Source of the DNA: Ignavibacteriota bacterium
GTDB taxonomy: Bacteria > Bacteroidota > Ignavibacteria > UBA10030 > SZUA-254
Assembly: GCA_016212665.1 (NCBI GenBank)
Contig: JACREZ010000011.1
Span: forward strand, 1 to 64,000
Length of the DNA: 64,000 nt
Direction of reading: 5' to 3'
Every line of letters starts with the position of its first letter. The first letter of the stretch is position 1. Positions 49,963 to 57,436 of this stretch are shown here, piece by piece. Made by a program: the position numbers and the translations under genes. The notes below the pieces were generated by a model that was not told the origin of the DNA, searched no databases, and saw only the letters and a list, made by a program, of their open reading frames with translations.

Positions 49963-51693
49963 ATGCTCTACTATTATGTTTCGATAGCCTATACGATAAT
50001 CAACCTGCTGTTGGCAGGAATTATTGTTGTCAAATCTCCGAAGAATCTGCTCAATCGCTTCTACGCGTTTTGTGTCGGTTGTTTGATTGTCTACGGACTT
50101 GGGAAGGATTTGCTCAGCGAGGGAGTGTTGCGCGGCGATGTGTTTGTGCGGCTCACCGAATTTCTCTTCTGTTTGATTCCATTTTTCTTTCTCCACTTCG
50201 TTGTCATTTTCCTGAGACGCTACGATATTCTGAAATCAAAAGTAGTCGTCATTGCAATTTATTCGGCTGGACTTTTGAGTTACCTGATGCTCGCAACGGG
50301 AATTGTCAGTCAATCGGAGACTGAAACAATTTCATCGTCGGGATTTATTTTTTACATCACGTGGATGTCGGTGTTCTTCAGCATCGGAGTCACGTTGTTG
50401 TATTCGTTGGTGAAGGGATTTGCCGAGCGAAAAGTTCAATCGAATCTTCTCTTATCAGGTTTTACTGTTCTCCTCGTTGTTCTTCCGGGACCGCTAACCT
50501 ATTCTATTGCTCAAATTCTGACCGTTGGAGGTGCAGAGTGGTATGGAATAACTTCTGCTATTGCGTTACTCGTGACCGTGTATTTACTCTTCCGCCATAA
50601 AATCATGGTGACGGTATATGATTCCATCAAAGCCGCGTTGGTGGTGATGAATGATTTGTTCATTATGACTGACGAACAATTTCATATTGAAGTGGCAAAC
50701 GGCTCTCTGACTTCAACACTCGGCATCTCTGAATCCGATATGCTCGGCCATTCGTTGATTGATTTTATCGAACCGAAAGATTACATCCCGACGTACCTGC
50801 ATTATGTTCAAAAAAATAAAATGAGGGAAGGGCGATTCGACGCCGAGATGAAATCGAAAAATGGAAAAATTCATACGGTCAATTTTTCATTTTCTCCTGT
50901 GTTTGAGAATGAACAACTTGTCGGTTTCGTCGGGATGGGAAAAGATATTACCGAGCAAAAAGTGCTGGAACAACATCAGCGCGAAGCACAGAAACTCGAT
51001 AGTATCAGCACGCTTGCTTCCGGCATTGCGTATGATTTTACAAAACTTCTGTCTGTTATCATGGGTTATGCTCGCCTGATTGACCTTGCCAAAACAGATG
51101 CAGAGACGCTTTCAAGCAGTTCGGACGAAATAAAAAAGAGTGTGCAGAAGGGTTCGGAATTGGTGAGACAGATTTCTGCCTTTGCCAGACAAACAGCGGA
51201 CAATCTTGAAACAATTCAAGTAAAAAATACCCTTGATGAACTTTCAGTTTGGATGAAACAAACCATACCAATCAATATCAAGACATCATTACAAGTAGCA
51301 GACGAACTTCCTGTAATCAAAGCAGACAAATCCGTGTTGCTCCAATCTCTCCAAAATTTATGTTTGAATGCGCGCGACGCGATGATGCCGAATGGCGGAA
51401 CTCTGATGATTTCAGCATCCGTAACATTCGCTGAAGAACTTTCACATCGTTTTGAAAGTACAACGGCGAAAAAGTATATCGGCATTTACGTGAAAGATAC
51501 CGGGGTAGGAATGAGTAAGGAAGTCATTGGGCGAATCTTCGAACCATTCTTTACAACGAAGGAAAGCACGCAAGCCGCAGGCTTGGGACTTGCCGTTGTT
51601 TACGGAGTCGTCCGCAGTCACGGCGGGCATATTGATGTTGAGAGCGAGTTGGGGAAGGGGACGACGTTTTCGATGTTTTTGCCGATAGGATAA
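49963..51693 (+). CDS. Membrane sensor histidine kinase lacking its phosphoacceptor His
   Basis: A 576-residue protein: an N-terminal seven-helix sensor domain (about 1-220), a PAS domain (about 225-330, ISESDMLGHSLIDFIEP to FVGMGKDITEQK), a HisKA-like dimerisation helix pair, and a HATPase_c domain with N box LQNLCLNARDAM, G1 KDTGVGM, F box FEPFFTTKE and G2 GLGLAVVYG. The H-box reads STLASGIAYDFTKLLSVI where relatives read GIAHDFNNLL; residue 357 is Tyr (TAT, 51031-51033), one base from His (CAT). Autophosphorylation at this site should be lost. It lies 52 bases after cstA, whose expression such kinases often control. No response regulator is adjacent. Confidence 0.88.
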   Translation: MLYYYVSIAYTIINLLLAGIIVVKSPKNLLNRFYAFCVGCLIVYGLGKDLLSEGVLRGDVFVRLTEFLFCLIPFFFLHFVVIFLRRYDILKSKVVVIAIYSAGLLSYLMLATGIVSQSETETISSSGFIFYITWMSVFFSIGVTLLYSLVKGFAERKVQSNLLLSGFTVLLVVLPGPLTYSIAQILTVGGAEWYGITSAIALLVTVYLLFRHKIMVTVYDSIKAALVVMNDLFIMTDEQFHIEVANGSLTSTLGISESDMLGHSLIDFIEPKDYIPTYLHYVQKNKMREGRFDAEMKSKNGKIHTVNFSFSPVFENEQLVGFVGMGKDITEQKVLEQHQREAQKLDSISTLASGIAYDFTKLLSVIMGYARLIDLAKTDAETLSSSSDEIKKSVQKGSELVRQISAFARQTADNLETIQVKNTLDELSVWMKQTIPINIKTSLQVADELPVIKADKSVLLQSLQNLCLNARDAMMPNGGTLMISASVTFAEELSHRFESTTAKKYIGIYVKDTGVGMSKEVIGRIFEPFFTTKESTQAAGLGLAVVYGVVRSHGGHIDVESELGKGTTFSMFLPIG

Positions 51694-51701
51694 GATATTT
51701 G

Positions 51702-51777
51702 GTGCGACTCACTTATACCTCGAAGATTTAGAAAATGTTGGAGATGAAGACAAGTTTAATCGGAAAGTGAGTCGCAC
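51702..51777. repeat. 76-bp element with 13-bp terminal inverted repeats
   Basis: GTGCGACTCACTT (51702-51714) and its exact complement (51765-51777) enclose 50 bases. It sits between the kinase stop and the convergent minus-strand gene, so it may also terminate both. Same 11-bp terminus as the element at 55277. Confidence 0.8.
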
Positions 51778-51785
51778 TTTCTAAA

Positions 51786-52964
51786 TTAATAATACTCATT
51801 CTCATATTTAATGAGATACAGTGGCGTATTAAAAATATTCAGCCGTATTTCCTCGTCCATGTTGCCGTACTCATCAACAACATATTCATAATTACCGGAC
51901 ACATTCCCGTCAGCATCGGAAACACGAGCGTGTGTTTCAAAGCCGTCTTCATCATAAAAGGATTCAACTTTGCTGGTAAAGTTATACTCGACTGATGAAA
52001 TACGTTTTCCTGCTTCGTTATATTTGTAAGTTGTTCTGCTGATAAACTTCCCGGAATTATCTGTTCGTTTCTTTTCGATGAGATTTCCGTTCGCATCGTG
52101 GAGATATTCTTCATACCAGAATACTTCTCCGAACGACGTCAGGTAAGTTCCAATCGTCACATTGCCGCGTACTTCAAACGTGGAGATGAGTTTACCTATC
52201 AGGTCTGATCCTTCACTGATAAAAACTTCACCGGAAACCGGGTTGTTCTCATCATCATAGGAAAGTTTAAATGAATTTTCCACTTCTCCCTCGTCGTTGT
52301 AGAATAGTTGTTCGATATGATTTTCCCGTTCATCGAAACGACCGACTGAACGGAGTTTTCTCTCTTCCCGTACTGTTCGATTTTCGAAATAATATTTCCA
52401 TCCTGTGGATGATTTGAGGATAGGAAAGCGTGTCTTTGGTTGAGGCTGTGTGGAAGATGTTACGGCTTGATAGCGTTTGATTCCATCACTCGTAATTTTA
52501 ACGATAACATTTTCTTTACCGATACGACGCTCAATCAATCGGAACGTGATGAGATTTCGTTTGGCAAGATACTCGGCAAAATCTTTTACCCGGCAGTATA
52601 ATTTTCCCTCATAAACTTTATCCATTTGCTCAATCATCCTGAAGCGACAGCAATCAATTAACGACAGATGATTTCCTCGTTCCATCAAGTCGGACAATAC
52701 CATGTCGGTCATTTCCTGCAAATCGTTGCTGATTGCTTCGATACCTTCGAGGGTGATTTTTGAAAAAAGAAAATCTTCACCCTTTTCAAATTTATGAATA
52801 AGTCCTGTTTCCTTTAAGGATTCACTGCACTCAAGCAATTCTTCCTTCGTAAATGAAGGAAAACTTTGGATGCGCGCATACAAATTCGACGTGCTGGTTG
52901 GATTGTTTTTATACATCGAATAAAGATGTTGTAAAAATTGTTTTTGTTTGTCGGTGAGGTTCAT
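51786..52964 (-). CDS. Winged-helix-like N-terminus fused to YD/RHS-like repeats (hypothetical)
   Basis: From the ATG at 52964 (AGGAAAAC just upstream) the protein has 392 residues. Residues 1-180 are helical with two winged-helix-like segments (SFTKEELLECSESLKETGLIHK and FAEYLAKRNLITFRLIERRIG). Residues about 190-392 are beta-rich, with YD-like repeats (EYLHDANGNLIEKKRTDNSG, TTYKYNEAGKRISSVEYNF, FYDEDGFETHARVSDADGN, YEYVVDEYGN). There is no signal peptide. Function is unknown; the combination of a helical DNA-binding-like part and YD repeats is unusual. Confidence 0.6.
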   Translation of the reverse strand: MNLTDKQKQFLQHLYSMYKNNPTSTSNLYARIQSFPSFTKEELLECSESLKETGLIHKFEKGEDFLFSKITLEGIEAISNDLQEMTDMVLSDLMERGNHLSLIDCCRFRMIEQMDKVYEGKLYCRVKDFAEYLAKRNLITFRLIERRIGKENVIVKITSDGIKRYQAVTSSTQPQPKTRFPILKSSTGWKYYFENRTVREERKLRSVGRFDERENHIEQLFYNDEGEVENSFKLSYDDENNPVSGEVFISEGSDLIGKLISTFEVRGNVTIGTYLTSFGEVFWYEEYLHDANGNLIEKKRTDNSGKFISRTTYKYNEAGKRISSVEYNFTSKVESFYDEDGFETHARVSDADGNVSGNYEYVVDEYGNMDEEIRLNIFNTPLYLIKYENEYY

Positions 52965-53083
52965 AGTTTTCCTTGTTCCCAAGTTTCCGCGTCTTAAACT
53001 TTACAAGTTATATTTTTCATTACTACGAAGGAGCTTGAGCGTCTTGCTTGACTCTGCCACGCGGGAGGGTAATGAAATTCATC

Positions 53084-53788
53084 TTATTGTTTCAAGTCCA
53101 TCAATTTATTGGGTGATTTTCCATCTTTTGGATTGGAATGGCCCTTCAACTCCGAGTCAAGAATTCGAAGAAGTTCTATCGAGAACGCTCTGTTGATTCG
53201 GACTGGAACCCCGCCCCGAAGTGAAGTTTTCTCCCATCCCTCTCTTATCATCGCAATTACCTTACCAAAGCGATCGATGACTGGGCCACCTGAATATCCA
53301 GGGACAGCTTGTCCTTCAAATTCAATGAAGTCAACTTTTGTACCCTCTTCCACAAGTACAGATCCTCGTGCAGAGACAGTTGCCAACCTTATGATATATC
53401 TTGCGAGGGGTGTATCCCAACCAATGTAGTGGATTGTATCGCCGGGCTGTACTCGCGAAAAGTCCCCAAACTGTAAGGACGCAGGTTGAGATCCACCAGT
53501 TCTAATAAGGAAGGCGACATCGTAACTTGGGAGATTGTACTTAACAGTAACTCGGAACAATTGTTCCGGAGATCCAATGTAATTGAACCACAACGTGTCA
53601 GCCACAGCTACGTGGGAACAAGTATAAATTGATTTTGAATCGCCGGCAACAAATGCTGTCCCAATAGGAATTGAGTCTGTGGGTTCAAGGAAAACTCGGC
53701 CGATTGCATTTGATTCTAAGGTAACTTGACCCGATGCTGACTTGATACATAACAGAATATAGAGGCATACGATAGAAAGTATCTTCAT
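53084..53788 (-). CDS. Exported trypsin-like serine protease
   Basis: A 234-residue protein with a signal peptide (about 1-20, ending SASG) and a chymotrypsin-fold peptidase domain. The triad is visible: His in IYTCSHVAVAD, Asp in LPSYDVAFLIR and Ser in VPGYSGGPVIDRFG. There is no PDZ domain, unlike DegP/HtrA. It is likely a periplasmic protease. It has its own good promoter upstream and stands apart from neighbours. Confidence 0.85.
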   Translation of the reverse strand: MKILSIVCLYILLCIKSASGQVTLESNAIGRVFLEPTDSIPIGTAFVAGDSKSIYTCSHVAVADTLWFNYIGSPEQLFRVTVKYNLPSYDVAFLIRTGGSQPASLQFGDFSRVQPGDTIHYIGWDTPLARYIIRLATVSARGSVLVEEGTKVDFIEFEGQAVPGYSGGPVIDRFGKVIAMIREGWEKTSLRGGVPVRINRAFSIELLRILDSELKGHSNPKDGKSPNKLMDLKQ

Positions 53789-53862
53789 TTGGAATCTCCA
53801 TATGTTTGATTTTTGAACTTGTGGTTTGTTTATTTTGGTTTTGGTTGTCTTTTATTGCCTTG

Positions 53863-53892
53863 CAAATATACATCATTCACATTTTCAATCAA
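53863..53892 (-). promoter_or_regulatory. Promoter with full Bacteroidota consensus
   Basis: On the minus strand TTG (53890-53892), exactly 19 bases, then TATATTTG (53863-53870), a perfect TAnnTTTG box. It leaves a ~65-base leader before the protease ATG at 53788. Confidence 0.7.
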
Positions 53893-53910
53893 ACAAAAAG
53901 CATACATCAG

Positions 53911-53939
53911 ATGGAGTCCACCCGCGAGGTGGACTCCAT
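53911..53939 (-). terminator. Hairpin terminator downstream of the minus-strand gene ending at 53956
   Basis: Perfect 12-base arms (ATGGAGTCCACC and complement) with a five-base loop. On the minus strand, T-rich sequence follows about 10 bases later. It separates this gene from the protease promoter. Confidence 0.65.
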
Positions 53940-53955
53940 CTTTACCGCTTTCTTC

Positions 53956-54621
53956 TTACGCTATCACCGCACTAACAATTTCGGTTTTTGGTCCGGCTTG
54001 TCCGGTGGGGTTTTGCCACCAACCGAGATAGTAAACAGTCTTGCCAATATCCGATGCATTGAATGTTACAACATACGGCGTTGCTGTATCCAAGACTAAA
54101 AAGCTCATCTCGGATTCATCTATCGGTGCGGGTCCGCCAACCTTTTTGTAAATCATACAGCCCAATACTCTTTTCGGTTTTGCTTTACTCTTGGGTGTAG
54201 TCTCATCAAAAAAGTGTATGGTATGTTGCAGATGAGCGCTCGTATCTATCCGAAACATCGGACGGGTAGTCGGTCTCGGCGCGGCAGTCGGTATGTTATC
54301 CGCCGGCGTAATTCCGACTTTCGTCTTCTGGTCGGGAGAGATAGAACTGTTGAGGTTGACTTTCTTCAAGACCGCCGAAAAAGTCTTTACCAAAAGCGCT
54401 CTCGTCTCATCTTTCTTCACCGTTGCCGCCCGTGCCGCAGTCTGTGCAAGAAGATGACTTCCGTAATCTCCATTCCACGCATTCACCGCATCATCAAGCG
54501 CTTGTTTATCGGCATCGGTAACTCCGTACGTTGCTGAATTATCAACAAGTTCTGTTTTTAATCCTGACAAAAGAGAGTTAAGCTGTTCGTCAGAAATGTC
54601 TCGTAAGTTTGGTAGTGCCAT
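53956..54621 (-). CDS. Hypothetical protein with helical N-terminus and beta-rich C-terminus
   Basis: A 221-residue cytoplasmic-looking protein with no recognised domain. Residues 1-100 are helical (DISDEQLNSLLSGLKTELVDN and DADKQALDDAVNAWNGDYGSH). Residues 125-221 are beta-rich and Pro/Thr-containing, ending YYLGWWQNPTGQAGPKTEIV, similar to a fibronectin-type or small Ig-like domain. AGGAG lies upstream of the ATG. Its own terminator follows. Confidence 0.6.
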   Translation of the reverse strand: MALPNLRDISDEQLNSLLSGLKTELVDNSATYGVTDADKQALDDAVNAWNGDYGSHLLAQTAARAATVKKDETRALLVKTFSAVLKKVNLNSSISPDQKTKVGITPADNIPTAAPRPTTRPMFRIDTSAHLQHTIHFFDETTPKSKAKPKRVLGCMIYKKVGGPAPIDESEMSFLVLDTATPYVVTFNASDIGKTVYYLGWWQNPTGQAGPKTEIVSAVIA

Positions 54622-54718
54622 AAGTTTTTTCTCCTATGTTATTATTATTAAAAAAATCATTACGACTTGCACTACAAGCGTAAATGATTATGTGTTTGAT
54701 GACGTACAAAACTCGTCT

Positions 54719-54950
54719 GCGGGAAAAGATTTCCCGAGCCCGGGAAATGAATTCCCACGCGCGGGGGAAGATTTCCTGAACCCGGAAAAAGTTTTCCCAC
54801 ATGCTGGGGAAGTTTCCCTGAACCCGGAGAAGATTTCCTGAGTCCGGGAAAAGATTTCCTCCATGCGGGGGAAGATTTCCTGCACACGGGAAAAGATTTC
54901 CCGCATGCGGGAGAAGATTTCCTGAACCCGGGAAATCATTTCCTGCATGA
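54719..54950. repeat. 21-bp minisatellite, about eleven imperfect palindromic units
   Basis: Units of about 21 bp each contain GGGAAAAGATTTCC or a close variant, itself nearly palindromic. Spacers alternate between GAACCC-like and CATGCG-like, giving a 42-bp higher order. Spacing between units is 19-23 bases. The minus strand is open in more than one frame because 21 is a multiple of 3. Confidence 0.85.
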
Positions 54951-55276
54951 TGATGTTGCTTATTTTCGGCTGTTTTCAACAATTATGTTGATTTACAGCC
55001 ATTCGCAATCTGAAGATTGCGGCTACAATTATATTGTTGGGGAATAGATGGTGGGGGAGGACATCTAATCCGAACAAAACGTAATTCACCCTAAGCATAC
55101 CTCACATGCTTTGGATTTTCTTAAATTATTTTGGTGGATTAGATTTTTTTACCCGGTTGCTGGGACCGAGTGGTGCAATGATACGAAAAGTTTTTTTGAA
55201 AGTCAAGAAAAAGAAAAGAGAAAAGAAGATGTTTTAAGTTTCAAGGTTAAAACCGTGTCACGGCAAAAGCAACAAG
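54951..55276. other. Intergenic region without a supported gene
   Basis: It contains a perfect short hairpin (CGCAATCT arms, GA centre, 55004-55021, flanked by AGCC/GGCT). A 68-codon frame at 55111-55317 has no ribosome site and a low-complexity Lys/Glu middle, so it was not annotated. Confidence 0.5.
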
Positions 55277-55353
55277 GTGCGACTCACATATTCTACAATA
55301 CTCGACCAAAAAATTGAATAGTCTACAAATCTTGAAATGCGAGTGAGTCGCAC
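55277..55353. repeat. 77-bp element with 11-bp terminal inverted repeats
   Basis: GTGCGACTCAC (55277-55287) and its exact complement (55343-55353). Size and ends match the element at 51702-51777, while the interiors are not obviously similar. It lies just downstream of yebC. Confidence 0.8.
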
Positions 55354-55363
55354 GTCTGAACAA

Positions 55364-56080
55364 TTACTCTGGAATTTTCATGTTGTGATACACAGCCTGC
55401 ACGTCATCATCATCCTCAATCTGGTCAAGGAGTTTCTGGATTTCTTCTTGTTGTTCGGGCGAAACTGCATTTGTGGAGAGAGGAATTCGTTGTAACTCTG
55501 CGCTGAGAACTTCCACGCCTTTATCTTCCAACGCTTTTTGCATTTTCCGAAAATCAGCATACGATGTGTTGAGATAGGCTTCATCTCCATCAACAGTGAA
55601 TTCTTCCAAGCCGAAATCAATCAGTTCTAACTCTAACTCATCCTTGTTGATATTTTTTGCAGAAATGGTGAACATGCCTTTTCGTTCAAAAAGAAAATCG
55701 AGCGAGCCGGTTGTACCAAGCGCACCGCCTGCACGAGTGTAATACATGCGGATGTTTGCCACTGTTCGTGTCGGGTTATCGGTCGCACATTCCGTAACGA
55801 TGGCAATGCCATGCGGTCCGTATCCTTCGTATACCACTTCCTGAAAATCCGCCGCATCTTTTGATGCCGCCCGTTTAATTGCCGACTCGACATTGTCCTT
55901 CGGCATGTTCACATCTTTGGCATTCTGGATGACGAGACGGAGTCGCGCATTGCCATGCGGGTCAGGTCCGCCGGCTCTTACTGCAATTGCGATTTCTTTC
56001 CCGATTTTGGCAAATGTTTTTGCCATCTTTGCCCAACGTTTCTCTTTACGCGCCCGTCTGAATTCAAATGCTCGACCCAT
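55364..56080 (-). CDS. yebC: YebC/PmpR family regulator or translation factor
   Basis: A 238-residue protein of normal length. FARIGKEI-like FAKIGKEIAIAVRAGGPDPHGN, LRLVIQNAKDVNMPKDNVESAIKRA and VYEGYGPHGIAIVTECATDNPTRTVANIR are the hallmark segments of the TACO1/YebC family. It binds DNA in some species and is reported to assist translation of proline tracts in others. The first 18 residues are as expected for the family (MGRAFEFRRARKEKRWAKMA). Confidence 0.96.
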   Translation of the reverse strand: MGRAFEFRRARKEKRWAKMAKTFAKIGKEIAIAVRAGGPDPHGNARLRLVIQNAKDVNMPKDNVESAIKRAASKDAADFQEVVYEGYGPHGIAIVTECATDNPTRTVANIRMYYTRAGGALGTTGSLDFLFERKGMFTISAKNINKDELELELIDFGLEEFTVDGDEAYLNTSYADFRKMQKALEDKGVEVLSAELQRIPLSTNAVSPEQQEEIQKLLDQIEDDDDVQAVYHNMKIPE

Positions 56081-56122
56081 GGTATTTCAAGTTCCTTTGT
56101 TACTGATTATCTAAAATGTGTG

Positions 56123-56130
56123 CAAATATA
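56123..56130 (-). promoter_or_regulatory. Candidate -7 box of the yebC promoter
   Basis: TATATTTG on the minus strand, a perfect TAnnTTTG box, 42 bases before the yebC ATG. No clear TTG lies 19 bases further upstream. Confidence 0.4.
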
Positions 56131-56215
56131 GGGAAAAGCGAGGAGAGAGAGAAATTGTTTTTTTTGGTTCCGAGTTGGAAGTTGGTTGAAGAAAATAGTT
56201 TTGAACTGACAATCC

Positions 56216-56620
56216 TCAGGATAGTTGTACAGTCTTTGATTCAAAATCTAGTAGCAAAGTTGTCCCAACAGAAGCAATGAACTCCATTCCTAAGAGTGAG
56301 TCACCGGGGATAAACCAAGTCTCAACTTTTTTCTTCTTCACAAGTACAGTTCCGTAATACATCGGTAACTCAACTTCTTCACCTGTTGCCAAAGTAAATG
56401 TATCATAACCCATGAATTCTATTTTGAGAGTTTCCAAGATTTCTTTTGGCAAAGCGATACCACCACTGAATCCCGTATCAACTGTAAACGAAATATTTCC
56501 TTTTTTATGGAAGACGAGTATTCCATCCTTCCTGAAGGAGCCAAAAAATGATGGAGAATTATTAGTGATGTTTCCTTCGAGGATTTTTTCATCCTCTTTT
56601 TGGTCCTGCATGATGAACAT
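56216..56620 (-). CDS. Clan AA (retropepsin-like) aspartic protease
   Basis: A 134-residue single-domain protein. The active-site motif VDTGFSGGIALP (DTG) is at about 47-58, and a second conserved segment GDSLLGMEFIAS (flap/LG motif) is near 106-117. It is half the size of pepsin, so it should work as a dimer. Its start (ATG at 56620, or 56611) lies inside the end of the upstream gene, indicating coupling. The biological substrate is unknown. Confidence 0.75.
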   Translation of the reverse strand: MFIMQDQKEDEKILEGNITNNSPSFFGSFRKDGILVFHKKGNISFTVDTGFSGGIALPKEILETLKIEFMGYDTFTLATGEEVELPMYYGTVLVKKKKVETWFIPGDSLLGMEFIASVGTTLLLDFESKTVQLS

Positions 56621-56831
56621 GTGCCGAAGTATATCCTATTCTTACAAAATAAAAAGTTCCGGACGGGTATTTTTTCTTTCCTTTTTTGAATGCTTCCAGA
56701 ACATCTTTTCCTAAAAACCAATCTCCGCTTTCCGGTTCAACAGCCGCAAGCATTCCTCTCTTTTGTTTTAAGGAATGTAATTTAGATAAGACAGATGCTG
56801 AAGGTCGTCTTACTTTCGGTATTTTGAGCAT
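56589..56831 (-). CDS. Small conserved-looking protein upstream of the aspartic protease
   Basis: An 80-residue protein, mixed basic and acidic, with KQKRGMLAAVEPESGDWFLGK, then KYPSGTFYFVRIGYTSAHVH. The arrangement of this small protein followed by a clan AA protease is one I recall from other genomes as a bicistron, but no function is known to me. It overlaps the protease gene by about 32 bases. Confidence 0.6.
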   Translation of the reverse strand: MLKIPKVRRPSASVLSKLHSLKQKRGMLAAVEPESGDWFLGKDVLEAFKKGKKKYPSGTFYFVRIGYTSAHVHHAGPKRG

Positions 56832-56900
56832 TTCGATTCCTATTGTTTTCTTAATTACTTTGCTGTTTTAATATAAAGGATTCAGATTTGTAAGACAATT

Positions 56901-57269
56901 TTATACTATTGTCTGATATGCCTTCCACGCCAAATACAACCACCCCGCAAGAAAGCAAAGTCCACCAAAGGGCGTAATCGCACCGAGCCATTTTATTCCG
57001 GTGATGCTGAGGAGGTAAAGACTTCCTGAGAAGAGAAAAATCCCAACGACAAATAACCACCCCGCAATTTGAGCGTTGGAAATATGTGAAGCCGCCCACG
57101 CAACAACAAACAATCCGAGAGCGTGGTACATGTGGTATCGTACACCGACTTCAAAAATGCTGAACATGTCGGGAGTAAGTTTTTGTTTGAGCATGTGAGC
57201 GGCAAATGCGCCGAGCGCAACACCCAGAAAAGAAAAAAGAGATGCAAGAATGAAGAAAAATTTATCCAT
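56901..57269 (-). CDS. DUF423 (YgdD-like) small membrane protein
   Basis: A 122-residue protein with four predicted membrane helices. LGVALGAFAAHMLKQKL, YHMYHALGLFVVAWAA and GIFLFSGSLYLLSITGIKWLGAITPFGGLCFLAGW are the DUF423 signatures. The function is unknown. Its start is adjacent to a short period-7 tract. Confidence 0.93.
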   Translation of the reverse strand: MDKFFFILASLFSFLGVALGAFAAHMLKQKLTPDMFSIFEVGVRYHMYHALGLFVVAWAASHISNAQIAGWLFVVGIFLFSGSLYLLSITGIKWLGAITPFGGLCFLAGWLYLAWKAYQTIV

Positions 57270-57302
57270 TGACGATTTACGATTGATTCATTGATGATTG
57301 GT
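57268..57302. repeat. Short period-7 tract upstream of DUF423
   Basis: Heptads ATTGACG/ATTTACG/ATTGATT/CATTGAT/GATTGG. Confidence 0.6.
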
Positions 57303-57344
57303 TTTAATGATAATATCAAACTCAAAATAGAAAAGCAAACATCT

Positions 57345-57375
57345 TTGGATTTGAGTTCAAGCGTTTGTACATTTT
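57345..57375 (+). promoter_or_regulatory. Candidate promoter for pdxA-ftsE
   Basis: TTG (57345-57347), 20-base spacer, TACATTTT (57368-57375), about 60 bases before the pdxA ATG. Confidence 0.45.
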
Positions 57376-57436
57376 CGCCGCATTGTATGATGATATCAAA
57401 TACCCCAATACTCCATTACTCCGATGAGGGATTTGC

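Noticed and set aside
54719-54950. CRISPR array
   Set aside because: Units are contiguous imperfect 21-bp repeats with no unique 30-40 base spacers, and no cas genes are present.
54590-54982. 130-codon minus-strand frame with heptapeptide repeats across the minisatellite
   Set aside because: A 21-bp repeat without stops is open by arithmetic in several frames. There is no good start, and it overlaps the well-supported gene at 53956-54621.
55111-55317. 68-codon plus-strand frame
   Set aside because: No ribosome site, low-complexity Lys/Glu content, and it runs into the inverted-repeat element at 55277.
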